Shown piece after piece: positions 36,721-49,519 of a stretch of DNA of 64,000 nt; within the stretch, counting starts at the first letter, position 1, and the number at the start of each line of letters is the position of its first letter. The DNA is from Loxodes magnus (taxonomy: Eukaryota; Ciliophora; Karyorelictea; Loxodida; Loxodidae): assembly GCA_946699065.1 (NCBI GenBank), contig CAMPDV010000092.1, positions 496,001 to 560,000 on the forward strand, read 5' to 3'. A model generated the notes under the pieces. That model did not search any database. It saw nothing but the letters and a program-made list of their open reading frames with translations, and was not told where the DNA came from. The position numbers and the translations under genes were made by a program.

Positions 36721-38350
36721 AAAATTAATAGTAATATTAAAAAAATGTTCTCATACTTCTTGCTGTCATTCTAGACAGACAATGAATAGATCCTCTAAAT
36801 GAGGAATTTGCTTATTAAAAATTATTCTTGAATTTTGATCCAAATACTTCAGTCTTTTGGGTAAGATCCAAATAAGAGTTAGTAATTAAGTAATTAGCAG
36901 GACCGTCAGTCAAATGTTCATACTGATAGCGAGAAATTTAGGGCAAGTTCATTATTAGTTTAACCACTTTTTAATTTTTTTTTTTGTAGAATTTCTGCCA
37001 TTTTCTTTGAAATTTCTCAAATATATCTTACTCTTCTTTTCTTCAAGTCAATCTTCATCTTACTCCAGTTTAAGTTCTCTTCTTCCCCTTTCATTATCTA
37101 TCATCCTTTAAATATTTCAAACATTTTCCTTATTATAGTATTATTTGCTTTAATTATTGATTCATATAATTCAATTCCTTAATATAATTTTATTCTATTA
37201 ATTTTACCTTCTTTTTAACTATATATTTAGATCAGCTTGGTCCATAGTCCTTTTTCCTTAATTTTTTACTTTTATTTAACCCATTAGGATTATATTACCA
37301 GATGTGTTTTCCTCATTCATAATCAACATCTTTATATATTTTCCAATTATAAATATAAAATAGTTTTTGCCCTTTCTCAATATCAATAGATTTCCATTGA
37401 TTTAGTTTTATTTGTCTATAAGGTAAACTGATTGAGTCTCTATTCTTTTTATGTTAGTTGAAAATTTACCTATTCCGCTTGCAATTTGATGCTAATTTTC
37501 TTTTTTAATTTATTATTTTCTTTCTAAATCTTCACCGCTATTTATAACATTTTCTTAATTTTTCCGTTTAATTCCATTACTTAAAATTTTGAAATTTGAT
37601 TCTTTTATAACAATTTTTATATCTCCTTTTAGTAATTCATTGTTATGATTACTTATTTTTTGAAGAAGAGGTTAGACCATTTTGTATTATGTTAGTATGT
37701 TAACTTTTTTTATCCCCAATATTTATTTTACCAAATAACTTTTTTTCTTGAAAATTGACAATGCCAACAACGGAATCTTTCGTTTTTGTAGTATTAGCAT
37801 TCTTTCATAACTAATTTGCCCTTTTATTCTGTTAATTCCATTTTGTGTTATAATTATTGCTTATTCTCTTCTATTTTTACAATCTTACTTCTCAGTTCTT
37901 TCTTCCTTTATTACTAATTTTATGATTGACTTTCTACTTTTGTGAAATATTTCAGAAGATGTTTAGGTCTCTTTCTTAAACCATGATTCTCGATTATATT
38001 TTTCTGCTATTTTTAGTTTATTCCATTAGATTTTTATTATCTTTATTCAGTCTTTTGACTTCTTCCTGGATGTCCAGCGACTCTTTAATCAGTTAATCAT
38101 AGCTTATTTACTGCTCTATAGTGAAAATAAAGATTTCCGGATGCATTATGTTTTTAGCCTATTTCCTAACTTTTTTCAGTGGTGAAAGTCTCGATCATAT
38201 GAACTACCAATTGATTCCTTTGATTAGTCCTAGCCACTCTAGGATTTTGTTAACTTCATATTTTTAATCTAGAAATATCCTTATCCATAATCTATACATC
38301 TTTTTTAAATAACGCAAAAGTATCACTTTTCAAAAATTAAGCCTATGCAT
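36721..38350 (-). pseudogene. Decayed minus-strand ORF1-like element (E6)
   Basis: The minus strand is purine-rich. From ATG at 38,350 a frame reads about 150 residues with a coiled-coil-like stretch (ESLDIQEEVKRLNKDNK at about 38,070). Near 37,760-37,775 another frame gives CCWHCQFSRKKVIW, a degenerate version of the CWYC...H knuckle of E2-E4 in which the His position is lost. Frames are broken. Together with the hairpin at 36,681 this suggests an old minus-strand insertion. Confidence 0.4.
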
Positions 38351-38959
38351 ATCTTAACACACTTTTTTATTCAATTTGATGATAACCACACTTATTGAAA
38401 GGAGATCTCAATGCACTTACATAGAATTTAAAAGAAAATTCAGAAATATTTACTAAAATACCTATAGACTATCAGAATTATAATTATAAAGCAATATTAA
38501 AATAGTGAATGATGGAAATGTTAATACATGTATACAAGGAAGCAGGAAAATAGATTACTATTGTTATATCATTATAAAAACCCTTTTAATATTTATTAAT
38601 TTGCAAACTACGGTCGTAATAATGGCTTAATGATCATTTTCCAAGCAATCTAGACTTTATCTAAAATTTTAAATTTTATTAGTACAAATAAACAAAAGAA
38701 GGCATAAAATTAAAAGATTATATGATACAATAAAAAGACAAAATATAAAAATTCTTTCCTACAAACTTGTTTAGAATTCTTTTAGATATATAAATATAAT
38801 ATTGAAGCTTATTTTATTCATTTAAAAAACAACTAACAGGATAATCTAGATTAAACTTTAAAATAATTTCTCCAGAATCAAATTAAACAAAAATTCCTCT
38901 AAATCTCACTAAAACACAAATTGAAGCTAAAGAAAAAAAAATAATGAACTTAAAGTTTA
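38351..38959. other. AT-rich spacer
   Basis: Between two minus-strand ORF1 elements. Nothing recognisable. Confidence 0.4.
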
Positions 38960-39174
38960 AAAGTCTTGCAATACCTGGAATCTCAACCAGTTTCTTGCTG
39001 CCATTTTTTTAACGTGGATGGATACCACGACCGATTTTTTTACGTAGGAGGTAGCCACTAAAAATCTTCCGAGTTTCCAGCAAATATTTTTCTTTTATAG
39101 ACTCCGGTTTCAGTAATTCATAGCCTATTAAGAGTCTTTCACTTTCTTATTTGTTCTTTTATTTATATTTATTA
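38960..39174 (-). other. Conserved 3' tail of element E3
   Basis: Downstream of the E3 stop on the minus strand; block order and spacing match the E2 tail at 22,385-22,609. CGTGG/CCACG forms a stem around TATCCAT. Ends with GGCAGCAAGAAACTGGTTG. Confidence 0.55.
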
Positions 39175-39755
39175 TCAGCCACCACAATTTTTCAATAAAT
39201 GTCATCTTGACTTGCAATACCAACATTGTTTGGTTTATCTTTTCAAAGGTTTTTTCTAAAATACTTTTTTTTCAAGCTGATTGATTCGCTTTATTAAATC
39301 TTATTCAATATTTTCATCTTTCTGTTTTTCTTGAACATCTTTTTAAATTAATTACATTTCAATTATTATGTCTTGATTTTGTTTAAGGTTCGTTTGAGAC
39401 TATTAGTATAATTATTATTCCATTACTAAATTATTCTGGATTAACTGACGTCTAATTATTAACAATTCATTATTTTGATCATCTATGAAGCTCATTATCT
39501 CTCTGATTTTTTCTCCTTGGTTGTAAATTATTTCTTGATACTCAGAAATTTTATTTTTCATTTAGTCAAGCTATAAAAAAAGTTCTGAATTCTCTCCAAT
39601 CTTACCTGGATTCTTCTGAGCTATTCCTATCATAATTTTACCTTCTGATGAGGAGCTCGATTTCTCTTCTAGTTTTTGTTATTTAAATAATTGTTTCGCC
39701 GCTTTCCTTTTTTGTTTCTAGTTAAGTTTTTGGAAAGGCGAATAGATTGTTCCAT
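39175..39755 (-). pseudogene. Gag-like ORF1 with CCHC knuckle, frameshift near start (element E3)
   Basis: ATG at 39,755 (MEQSIRLS), stop TGA at 39,175-39,177; 581 bases, so one shift, located within the first 20 codons. After it the frame is clean: SSSSSEGKIMIGIAQ, GEKIREIMSFIDDQNNELLI, RRQLIQNNLVMEQQLY, then coiled coil, then QCWYCKSRWHLLKNC, a full C-x2-C-x4-H-x4-C knuckle with one TGA Trp and one TGG Trp. Closest relative is E2. A start codon downstream of the shift could still give a nearly full protein. Confidence 0.6.
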
Positions 39756-39839
39756 TTAGCTAAAGAAAAATATTATTTATAACGAAGCTAATATTAAATA
39801 TGGAAGAGTAAATTAATAAATAGCTAATAATAATTAAAA

Positions 39840-40125
39840 AGATGGTGGGAACTGAGATTGACCTTCTGAATCATACTTTCTGGTTTTATGGCTAGGAACA
39901 AGTTCCTTTCCTGTCGCTGAGAAAGTCCCTGGTCAAAGTCAACTTTTGCAAGGGAACACCTTCCTTTTGATTATCCACTCCTGATAGGGGTTTGAAGCCT
40001 GGCTGCCCATAGCGATGGAGCTCCCTGGCAGCTGCTTTTCGAAAGCAACAGGATATCCCCGTTATCCCATGAAGGGAGTGTTGGGGTGATTAAACTGCAA
40101 GAAGTTGCAGCCCAAAACTCTTTAA
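39840..40125. ncRNA. GC-rich structured island next to E3
   Basis: The most GC-rich segment of the window, just upstream of the E3 start. Short perfect hairpins: GGAACAAGTTCC, GCTTTTCGAAAGC and CTGCAAGAAGTTGCAG. It might be the 5' region of E3 (promoter or ribozyme-like) or the 3' tail of another element. No known RNA family recognised. Confidence 0.35.
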
Positions 40126-43100
40126 GTTAAAATTAATTAATAAATAGCTAATTTCCACAAAACAGTAAAAAGACTTTGAAAAGACAAAAAGCATTAATTT
40201 ATGGAATAATAACAAATAAGCAGCAAAATGTTTCTACTTAATAAAGATACTAAAGAAATATTTTCCCATGCTAAGAAAATTAAAATTTGTGAAATAGAAA
40301 TTAAATAAATTTTAGTTAATAAATTATAGATAAATTAAGTGATTCAAGGATAAATTGCATTTTTAAAACATTCTAACTTAACTTAATAATAGACCAATTT
40401 TAATAATTAAAATACAAATAAAATATTCAATAGTTTTTAAAAAGTTGAAGATTATCCATTCTCATATTTATAAATATTTTATATTTTTACTAAGTAAAAT
40501 TATAAGAAATAATAAGAGAACCTCCAAATAGAAAAACAGCTCATTAATATGTAATAAAAGGAAAATTATTGAAATATGTTGAAAAAAATTTCATAATGAT
40601 TCTTAGCCTTTTCTATTGAATATAATAAGCATTGGAAGAAGTCATTAGGAAACAATATATCGATGATTATTCCAAAATCTAAAAAAGAAAGTAAATATGA
40701 TTGTAAAAACTGATGGCTTATTTCTCTATTAATAGTATTCTAGATTTATATGAGCAAAATTTAATAAAAATATTATATAAACTATTAATTAGAGAAATTT
40801 GCCTCTCTGCTCAAAAATGAAATAAAAAAACTAGATAAACTAAATAATAGATTTGAGTGATATAGCAGTTCATTGATAATTATCGAAAATAAACTTAAGA
40901 GAAGACAAAAAACTATATTAATGGATGCTGAAAAATGTTGAGACTCAAAAAAGAAGACTTTAGTTTGATCAATTTAAGAGAAACATTTTGCCTTTTAGAC
41001 TAAAAAAAACTTATAGTCATTCTAAAAAAATTTAATTAATAATCTTTTATAGATGAAGTTTATAATATGACGTAATATATTACAGAATAGAGTTATGTAA
41101 GATTTTGAACTGACCAGTTTTAGTTCTTTTGTATTAAGATATTGTAATTGGGTATTGGAAATTAATAGTATCTAATTGGAATTCAAACATTAAAACTTAC
41201 ATATAAGCTCGCTTTAGTTGATAGAGAGATATTTGATTCTTCATTCCAAAAATAAAATTAGATGTAGGTATAAAAAATTGAAGCACGCAATAGTTTTGCT
41301 TTAATTTACTTAAAGGCCAAATTTGTCTAATCCGAATATATGTAATTATTAAAGAAATATTATAAATAAGAAACTTAAATTTGTATTTAGTTAATTAGCC
41401 AAAGTTTAAAAATACATAGTAAGATGATTAGGAGTAAATTTGCTTAAGAAAAAGAAATTGGAGCATCTGTAATATAAAGAAAATGCTTTTAATATATAGC
41501 TGTAATGAAAAAGAAAAGCTGTTTAATTATGAAAAAAGACAGTCAATCTTTGGCATTTTAAGACTCAACGCAAAGTTTTATACTGTCTAAAGCAAAAATT
41601 GAAGAAGAATCAGTTCTATAACATTTAAAGGGAAGTAATATGAGTTTTGAATAGAATTGAACAAAAATGAGAGTATTTTCAAGAAAGGTTTTTTCACCAG
41701 CTATTTCAATTTTTAATTAGTCACGATAAAGGTTTGAGAAGGCAATTTTCTAGCCATTATGGCTATGAGATTTTTTTAATTCTAGTTTAAATTGAATTTT
41801 GAAAACACTAAAATTTCTCAATCAATAATAAGATTTCTTTTCATTAATAACTTTAAAAATAATTTTAATAGTTTGATTTAGTTTGGTAATAGCTGACTTT
41901 TACAAAATCAATCTAAAAAATTCCAAACAAACACCATATAAAAACTTGTATTAGATAAATAAGGAAAAAAGTAAAATTTTATATTATAACGTGATTTTTA
42001 AAATTTAGTTTAATTTAAATGAAGATAGTATGAACTTTTTAATAAATGCAACATACCAAGTATTTGTTGAGCGAAATTAAATATTAATGCAAGAAAATGC
42101 GAGCATATTTGCTTTAGAAATAAAAAACAAAAACACGAAAAATTAATTTTTAACCTAAAATTAAACAATTAAGAAGCAAAAAGATCAAGTATAGTCATTT
42201 ATTAGGATATTCTTCTGATGAATAAGACTATTACAAAGCTCACTGAAAGGAAGTTTCATAAAAATATAAAAATGCGTTAATGGAGCAATAACATAATTGC
42301 CCAAATATAAAAATATTGCTCCATAAGATTATAAATATATTTACAATAATTTTTACTTCCAAAAGCGGAATATGGCTCTGAAGTAATCCTATGAGCAATT
42401 CTTCATGGTGTTAAAAAAATGATATTCATAAAAGCCAGAGAAAAGTAGCAATATAAGCATTATAAAGTGCAAATCCTTCGTTTAATGAACCATGCTTAAT
42501 AGATCTGATTTAGTCGACTTTAAATTCTAATTAGAATTTAAATATTTTAAATTCTACATTAAGTTCAAGACAGAGTTTTCAGCAAATCCTGAAATTGATA
42601 TGGCATTCCTCTATAGCAAAAAAAAAACGGCAATCTTAAATATTTCAAAAGCTTAGAAAAGCTATCATAAAATCTTTAAATAGACTTTTAGAATATTAGT
42701 GGCAGTAGAGAGTTTTTAAATATTATAAAAAATAAAGTTAATCAAAAATTTTACCTAGAGATAGTTGGCAGAATGAGCGCAATACCAAACGCAACACTAT
42801 TTAGGAGACAACTATTCTAGAGCATAATAATTTCCATTTTATAATATACTATTCCAAATAAAAAAATGATTATAGAAGTATTTTCAAATTATATGCTAAT
42901 AATATTTTCTTACAATTTCCAATACTACTTACAATTAAAGACATTATAAAATTAGGATATCTTAAATATGTATTTGCGAGAGCGTAGATTTTTATACTCA
43001 TTTATCGAAAACTGAAGCTCTGTAAGAGATTATTCAAGAATTTAAAGAATAAATAAACTATGATATAGTTAAAATCTTATCCCATAATATAAGCCATCTC

Positions 43101-44203
43101 AGTCATAATTTTAAAAAAAAGGAAAGCTCTAAGTAGTTGAATAAAATTAAGAAATTTCATAAAAAATACATTAAAAACGAATTAATATTCTAGAATAAAA
43201 TTAAAAGTTAAAGGAAATACAACTCTACTTAGAGGACTTTAAAAAGATGTAGAAGAAAATGAAAAACGAGAAAATGTCCATGACAACGAAAGAATGAACA
43301 AGCATTAGAGGGAAGAAAGAGAAATAGATAAGCAAGAAATATTTCAAGATGTTTGATGAATAAGTGTTAAAAACAAATATATTTCTATATGAAATATAGC
43401 AAAAGCATATTAAATTTTTTTATGTTTAAAATTTAATTGAATGAAAGTAACAAAATATATGCTGAATAACTTGGAAATCTTTAACAGCTTTCACAAATTA
43501 CTATAAGGAAATTAGCAAATAAAATAGATGGTTAAGTACCAGTATATATCAAAATAAAAGCAGATTCCTTAAATTTTCGAAAGGACCTTTTATGTAGTTA
43601 CTATCTTAATGATAATCCCGAATGAATGTGTGGAGAGTATGGGTTATTTGAGTTTCATAAAAGATTAGGATTAAAGACATAAGGTATCTTACAATTTATT
43701 ATAGAAACTATTTAAATAATTTTCAAGATTTGAATTTGAGTATTCAAGTTTATATATAAAAAAATAAACAGTATGCTAAAGTTAAGATGATTTAATCTGC
43801 TGGATTGGATAAAACTTAGATGAAGAAATAAAGAATTGAAGACATAAAAAATTTAAAAATGAAGAAAATTAGATGAGATTTAGAGAAAATAAAAAATGTT
43901 TAGTAGGTTTTTTAATTGAAGGAAGTTATTTTTCATCTAAAAAAGTATAAAAGAATTTAATTTAAAAAAATTTTAATTTTAAATAAAGAAGATATTTCAT
44001 AAAAATTATAAAATGGCTAAATGAATTTCATAATTCCAATGAATTGATAAAAATTAAAAAAATTAAAAAATTATTATTTAATAGAGAAAAATGATATCAA
44101 TAAGTCATTTTATAAATAAATTTATATCAATTTAGTAGCTGAACAAAATTAAAACTACTTTATGTTTTAAATAATTTAATATAGAATAAAATCTAATTTT
44201 TTA
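40126..44203. other. A-rich region, one long but unconvincing open frame
   Basis: The plus strand carries a frame from ATG 40,201 to TGA 43,354-43,356 (1,051 codons) with about 18 internal TGA codons, roughly the number expected by chance. The translation is Lys/Gln/Leu-rich with regularly spaced Trp, loosely recalling Sfi1 centrin-binding repeats. Other frames over the same bases look equally protein-like. Not called as a gene. Confidence 0.4.
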
Positions 44204-46261
44204 TCAATTCAGAGTGTAAGTAATCGTGAACATAGGGTAGGCTCTCCCTTCTTCATATAAAATGTAAACTCCTTTACCATCGTGAACTGAATCGTAATTT
44301 ATTTATTTTTAAGTGAATGTGTTATTTTAAGGAGCTTTATTTATTTGCTCAGTATTTATTATAGTTTCTCCAACAATAACATCACATAAAAATATAACTT
44401 ACTATTTAACTTCTTTCTTTGTCTCGTTCTGATTTTTCATCTGGTTAATTATAAAATATGAAATGTCTTCTGAAAAATAAATTCCCTTTCCATACATTCC
44501 TTATGGATTAAAATTCTTTTGGTCGAACCCTACTTCACTCATTGTTATAGTATTAGGTCTTTCTTTATTAGGCTTGTAAAATAATCTAGAAATTTAAGGC
44601 ATTTTACCATATAAACCATTTAGCATCTGTACTTTATCTAGAAAATTTCTTCATAGAATTTTATTTTGAACTATTGCTACTCTAGTAATTGTTATAGTAG
44701 GAGCTTTCTATTTTATTTAAGTTAAAATATCTTAGAAATCTTTATCATTTTAAGTTAGTACATTTTCATAATAAAATCCTTAGAAAGGCATTTTCCAGTT
44801 TTAAGGAAATTTTACATCTAATTAGTTTGCAATAAAAGGTTGACTATTCAACTACTTCAGCTCGTTATAAGCATTTTCTACTGCGTCTTTGTATCCATGA
44901 AAAATGGTTCCTTCTTGGTTAAAAGTTAAGAATACTTTGGATAGCATTGCTATAGTAAAAGTTTTATCGAAATCGATGATTTCAATATTCTATTAAGTAC
45001 TTAAAGTTTTGAAATCTTCTAGGAATGATTTGATATTTTGAAATTCACCATAAACTTGTATTACAGCGACAGGTTTTCGAGGCATTGTTTTTATAATTTA
45101 TCTAATAAACTTAGTATCACTTTTTATTTAAATCATGTAATTGAAGTCAATTTCATGGTTTTGTTATTGGAACTAAAGTTAAAATCTTTGATTTTAATTT
45201 TATTAATAAGCTTAATCAATCTACTAATTTACTTAGTCTTCATAACTAATATAACCTTAGTCATCTTTTCATGCCCATTAGTATTTACTATTTTATTGCT
45301 TAAAGTTTTACATAATTCTTTGTAAACTAAACTCATTTTTGGTTTTTTGATCTTTTACTTTCATTGTCTGGAATTAATACAATCAGTTATTGTTTTATTT
45401 CTAAAGCAAAAGTTATTATCTCTTAAGATTTTAACTAGAATATTCTAGCTGAGCTGATGTAATTGAATCATAAGAAATCCATGTTTTCCTTTAATCTTAT
45501 CACTACCAAACAGCTAATTATTAAAAGGTTTCTATTTAAGAAATTTCATCAGGTAAAAATCTTTTTATTTGACGTTTATTTTAAGTTTGCTAGTTTTATT
45601 GCATCATTTGGGAAAAATCTATCAAAAAAGGAACTTTTTATTATTAACTTTATGGAATAAGAACTTAAATAGTTTGATTAGGGTTTGATTAATAACCTTA
45701 TTCTATTATCATTTATAGTTATGGCTAGTAAGGAGTTCATTAATTGTTATTATCTTACCAATATCATTAAGGTTAGTTTGAGACCGATTGTTATAGTTAC
45801 TTGATTTATTAAGGAATTCTTCTTATTTTAGTAATGCTTTGTGTATTTTATTTCTTAGAAGTCATTTACTAGAAGTCTAATTCATATGTTTCATATTAAC
45901 TATCTGACTAAAATAGAAAAATGGCACTTTTATTTGGGTTATTTATATAAGCTGATTCAATTAAAGTTTAATATTGTGTTCTAAAAGGAGTTCATTAATT
46001 TTAGATTTATTCATATTCCCAAATAGACACTGTATTCTAATTTTATTATAGCTACTATAACTTTATTACTTTAGACTTAACTGAATATTTTTGATTAAGT
46101 TATTCTAAGGTTTAAGAGCCTCATTACTCTTGAAGGAAGGCCAAATCAGACTCTGATAAGATATTTTCTTAAACTGTCAAGCTAATAGTATTTCAGTTTA
46201 GACTCAGATTTAATATATAAATTTTTTGATTTGTATTTGATTTTGAGGCTGAACAACCCAT
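44204..46261 (-). CDS. WWE(x4)-PARP-like protein, copy B
   Basis: Predicted 685-residue protein, ATG at 46,261, TGA at 44,204-44,206, no intron. MGCSAS start suits N-myristoylation and Cys3 palmitoylation, so membrane attachment is likely. WWE domains at about 79-150 (IWEY...NQWTPF...YELDFQQM), 165-235 (QWYWQD...QWTPY...FLIDFSQM), 249-315 (VWQWQD...TWISY) and 328-392 (WAWKDDQGYISY...EIDFNYMIQI). PARP fold at about 500-685 with TRVAIVQNKILW, GFDQKNFNPQGMYGKGIYF, FLCDVIVGE, YDSV and GVYILYEEGRAYPMFTITY. Triad positions are Tyr562, Tyr595 and Val665 instead of His-Tyr-Glu, as in PARP13. Nine internal TGA codons read as Trp, several at WWE signature positions. It may bind ADP-ribose or RNA without catalysis; function unknown. 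Confidence 0.9.
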
Positions 46262-49200
46262 TATTAAAAAGCGACAAATTTCATTTTAGAGTAGATATGA
46301 CTGTAATAAATTTATTTTATAATTTTAAATCTAATTAAGAATAATTTAGCTTCTCACTTTCTTAAATTTAAATGTCTCTTAATAATTATTTCTAGTTAAA
46401 TCTGTACAATTTTAATAAGTTCTTTTACCCTTATATAAGCAATAAAGAAACTAATAAATAAAAGAAAAAATATATTTGACTTAATTATTAAATTTAAATA
46501 ATCTAGTATTAATATTCCTTTTTTCTTTTACTATTAATATATAAATCGTTATTTTTCCCTTATATCATCTAAAAATTGAAATATTTTCCTGCTTTGGTCT
46601 TTTATCATTATTTAAGAAGATGTATATATTATGTCTTGCTATGAAATATCTCATTTTAATTAGATTTTATTTATTTAGTATTTAGAGAAAAGAAGAACTA
46701 TAGATATATTTCTTTTCGTAGAAAAAGATTTAAAATTTGAGATGTGATGATTATCAACTATTAGAGTATTTAAGTTTAATGCTTTCAATTTATTTTATTT
46801 ATGCTTCTAGCAAGCGAGTTAAATCTTAGGTAAATTCTTTTGAAGAATTAAGTTTGTATATTCGAAGATAAATCTATTATATTTCTCAGCTCTATAATTT
46901 TAAGAATGTGATGCATCAAATTTTAAAGCCCCAGTTAACTTTTATAAAGGTAGAGTTAAATAAATCTTGGTATAGCTTATTCTTTAAAAATTAATTTGCT
47001 TAATAGTTTAAATTTATTTATTTAAGCAATCTCAAAAGCTACATTAGTTATTTCTTAAAAGTTAAAGGTTTTCAAGTCTTAGTTAATGATGGTTCTTTTA
47101 TCAAACCTATTAAAATAACTTATTATATGAAGAATTATTTACTTAGGCTAAATAAACTAATATCAAGCATTATATATTAGCTTTGAAATTTCTAACTACT
47201 TTTAGAGCTTTAAATGATAAAGGTAGAAAATATAAGAAATTAGATAGTATGCTTAATATCTTAAATTTAATATTAATTCATTCATCCAACTATTAATTAT
47301 AAATTGCTCCTTAGGCACATTTCTTAAATAATAGCTGTAAGAAATCTTATTACTACAAGTGAAGAAAATAAAAATAAATCACTTTAGTCACTAACATTTT
47401 ATTGGGCATATAGAATTATTGATTGCCATCCTAGAAATAAATTAATAGGGTATATATTAAGAAAATTGAATTGATATAATAAATTAGTTTTAATTTAAAG
47501 AGCAAATCTTTTATTAACTTAGAAACTATTTTAAAGAATTAATTAACTTACTAATAGAAAGAAAAAATTATTTTGAAACTTATGATGTAAACAGAAAATG
47601 CTTTAATAAATAAAGGATTACACTAGAATAGGCTGAAATTTAATATGAAAGATAAATAAAATTATTAGGATAATAGAAAAACTTTTATAAAAGTATAAAA
47701 TAATCTTTTAAATAATCTAAGTGTAATTTATCAAGGAGATATTCAATTGTTTAAAAGGACTAATAGCTGTCTAAATTAAATATTAATTGCCTTTGCTTAT
47801 CTTCAAACTATCTAAATTAGTTATAGTAATATATTAAGATATCTAAATAGATACTCACATCCTGCTAATTTTACATTTATTTAGAAATTATTTTTGCAAT
47901 CAAAGTTTTTTATTCTATTTGCTATTTTATAATACACCTTGAATCTAAAAGATTCATTAATGATTATAACTATTTAATAATTAATGACTAGAAAAAACTA
48001 AGATTTGCTAAAGTTAATTAAAAAATAACTAAGCACATTAAAGTTTTATTAAGATTATAAGTAAAAAGTTTAAAATAACGTTAACGAAACTTTTACTCTA
48101 TCACAAAAAATAAGCATTAATTTTTCATTAAGCTATCTGAAATAATAAAGCTTTATATTCAAAATCTCAATTTTTTTCTTTTAGCAAATCTATAAATAAA
48201 AATCTTAAAACATATTTACTAAAGAATCTTTAGTGTTATTTATCATATTCTAATATATATTTCTAGAAATCTAAGCAAATATTTATTATAGTTTTTTATA
48301 CATAATAAGTGGGAAGAATTTTAACATGCTTCAAATATATAAAATGATATTATTGTTAATGAAAAATAAAATCGTAATTTCAATACTTTGACTAGCTTAT
48401 TAAAGAGAAATTTAATTCACGAAATTCTAAAATTCAAAATTGTCTTCAATAACGATAATATCTTCCTTAATTATACCTAACTTTCTAGTTTCTAGCTAAA
48501 TCTTTCTCATTTAAAAATTAGAATAAACTAAAAATTATATGAGCAAATAAAATAACTAAGCAATATGAAAATAATAAAAAGAAAAATATAAAAGTTTAAA
48601 AGATAATTAATAGATATACTTGCTATTCTAAATATTGCAGTATATCAATAAATAATAAATATCATATCTATTTATTATTTTTAAAGAAAGGTTAGAAGAA
48701 AAGAAGTTTTAAGTATTAGCAAAACTAAAAAATCCTTGTATTAAAAGGACTTGCTTTAAATAATTCAAATTAAAGTTTTAATAAGTATGATTATAAATAA
48801 TTATTTTATTCTCTTTTAGAAATATTTATAGTTCTAGTCTCTATTTGATTTATATAAATATCAAATGCTTCTTCAATTTAAATTTGAGTTATGCTCTTCT
48901 ATCTATTAATCTTATAAACTTAATTTTCAAGTTAATTAGATATTAATAAAAACCTTTTATAATTTTCTATATTTCTATTCTAATTAAAATCCAATTTTTT
49001 TATATTTTATATACAAATACTAAGTCTCATAATGTTTCTTCACTACTCATTTTATTCAAAAGAGACTCTCAAAAAGAAAAAAAAATTAAATAAAGATAAG
49101 CTAGACATTAAAAAATGAAAGAATAAGGGCTTTAGTTCCTCTGTAGAACATAAATTTATAAGATTTTGCTAAAGAACTGTAACAACTAGATTCAAGTATA

Positions 49201-49519
49201 TGTAAGCAAGCAAATAATAGAGCTGCAAATATTCATTAAAAAACTCTTTTTAGTTTAAGTTATTAATTAAAATAATTCGTAAATAAATAAATTTAAATAA
49301 ACTATTTGATGTTGCTAACATATTAAAATTTAAAAATTTAAAATCTCTGATTTAAAATATTAATGATTTAATAGTAAAGATATGAACACATCAACCATAT
49401 ACGAAACAAATATTAATATCTGATCCTATTAAGTCATAAAATAAAACAATAAAGTTAAAATTTATTTTTAGTATTATTTAATTAAAAAATTATTTATAAT
49501 TTTTTGAAATAAACTTTTA
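46262..49519. repeat. Upstream flank of copy B (duplicate of A flank)
   Basis: AT-rich, no gene seen. 46,262-47,355 aligns with 20,262-21,370 and 47,360-49,250 with 24,574-26,650. It is the uninterrupted version of the A flank. The last 270 bases before 49,519 are the short 3' spacer of copy C. Confidence 0.55.

Noticed and set aside
40201-43356. 1,051-codon open frame on the plus strand with regularly spaced Trp, resembling Sfi1 centrin-binding repeats
   Set aside because: Internal TGA frequency (about 1.7 percent) equals chance for this composition, most Trp are therefore random TGA, and other frames over the same bases look just as protein-like.
45038-45325. Plus-strand frame with a membrane-like hydrophobic stretch (similar frame at 50,354)
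   Set aside because: Antisense of WWE4 and the region before the PARP fold in copies B and C.
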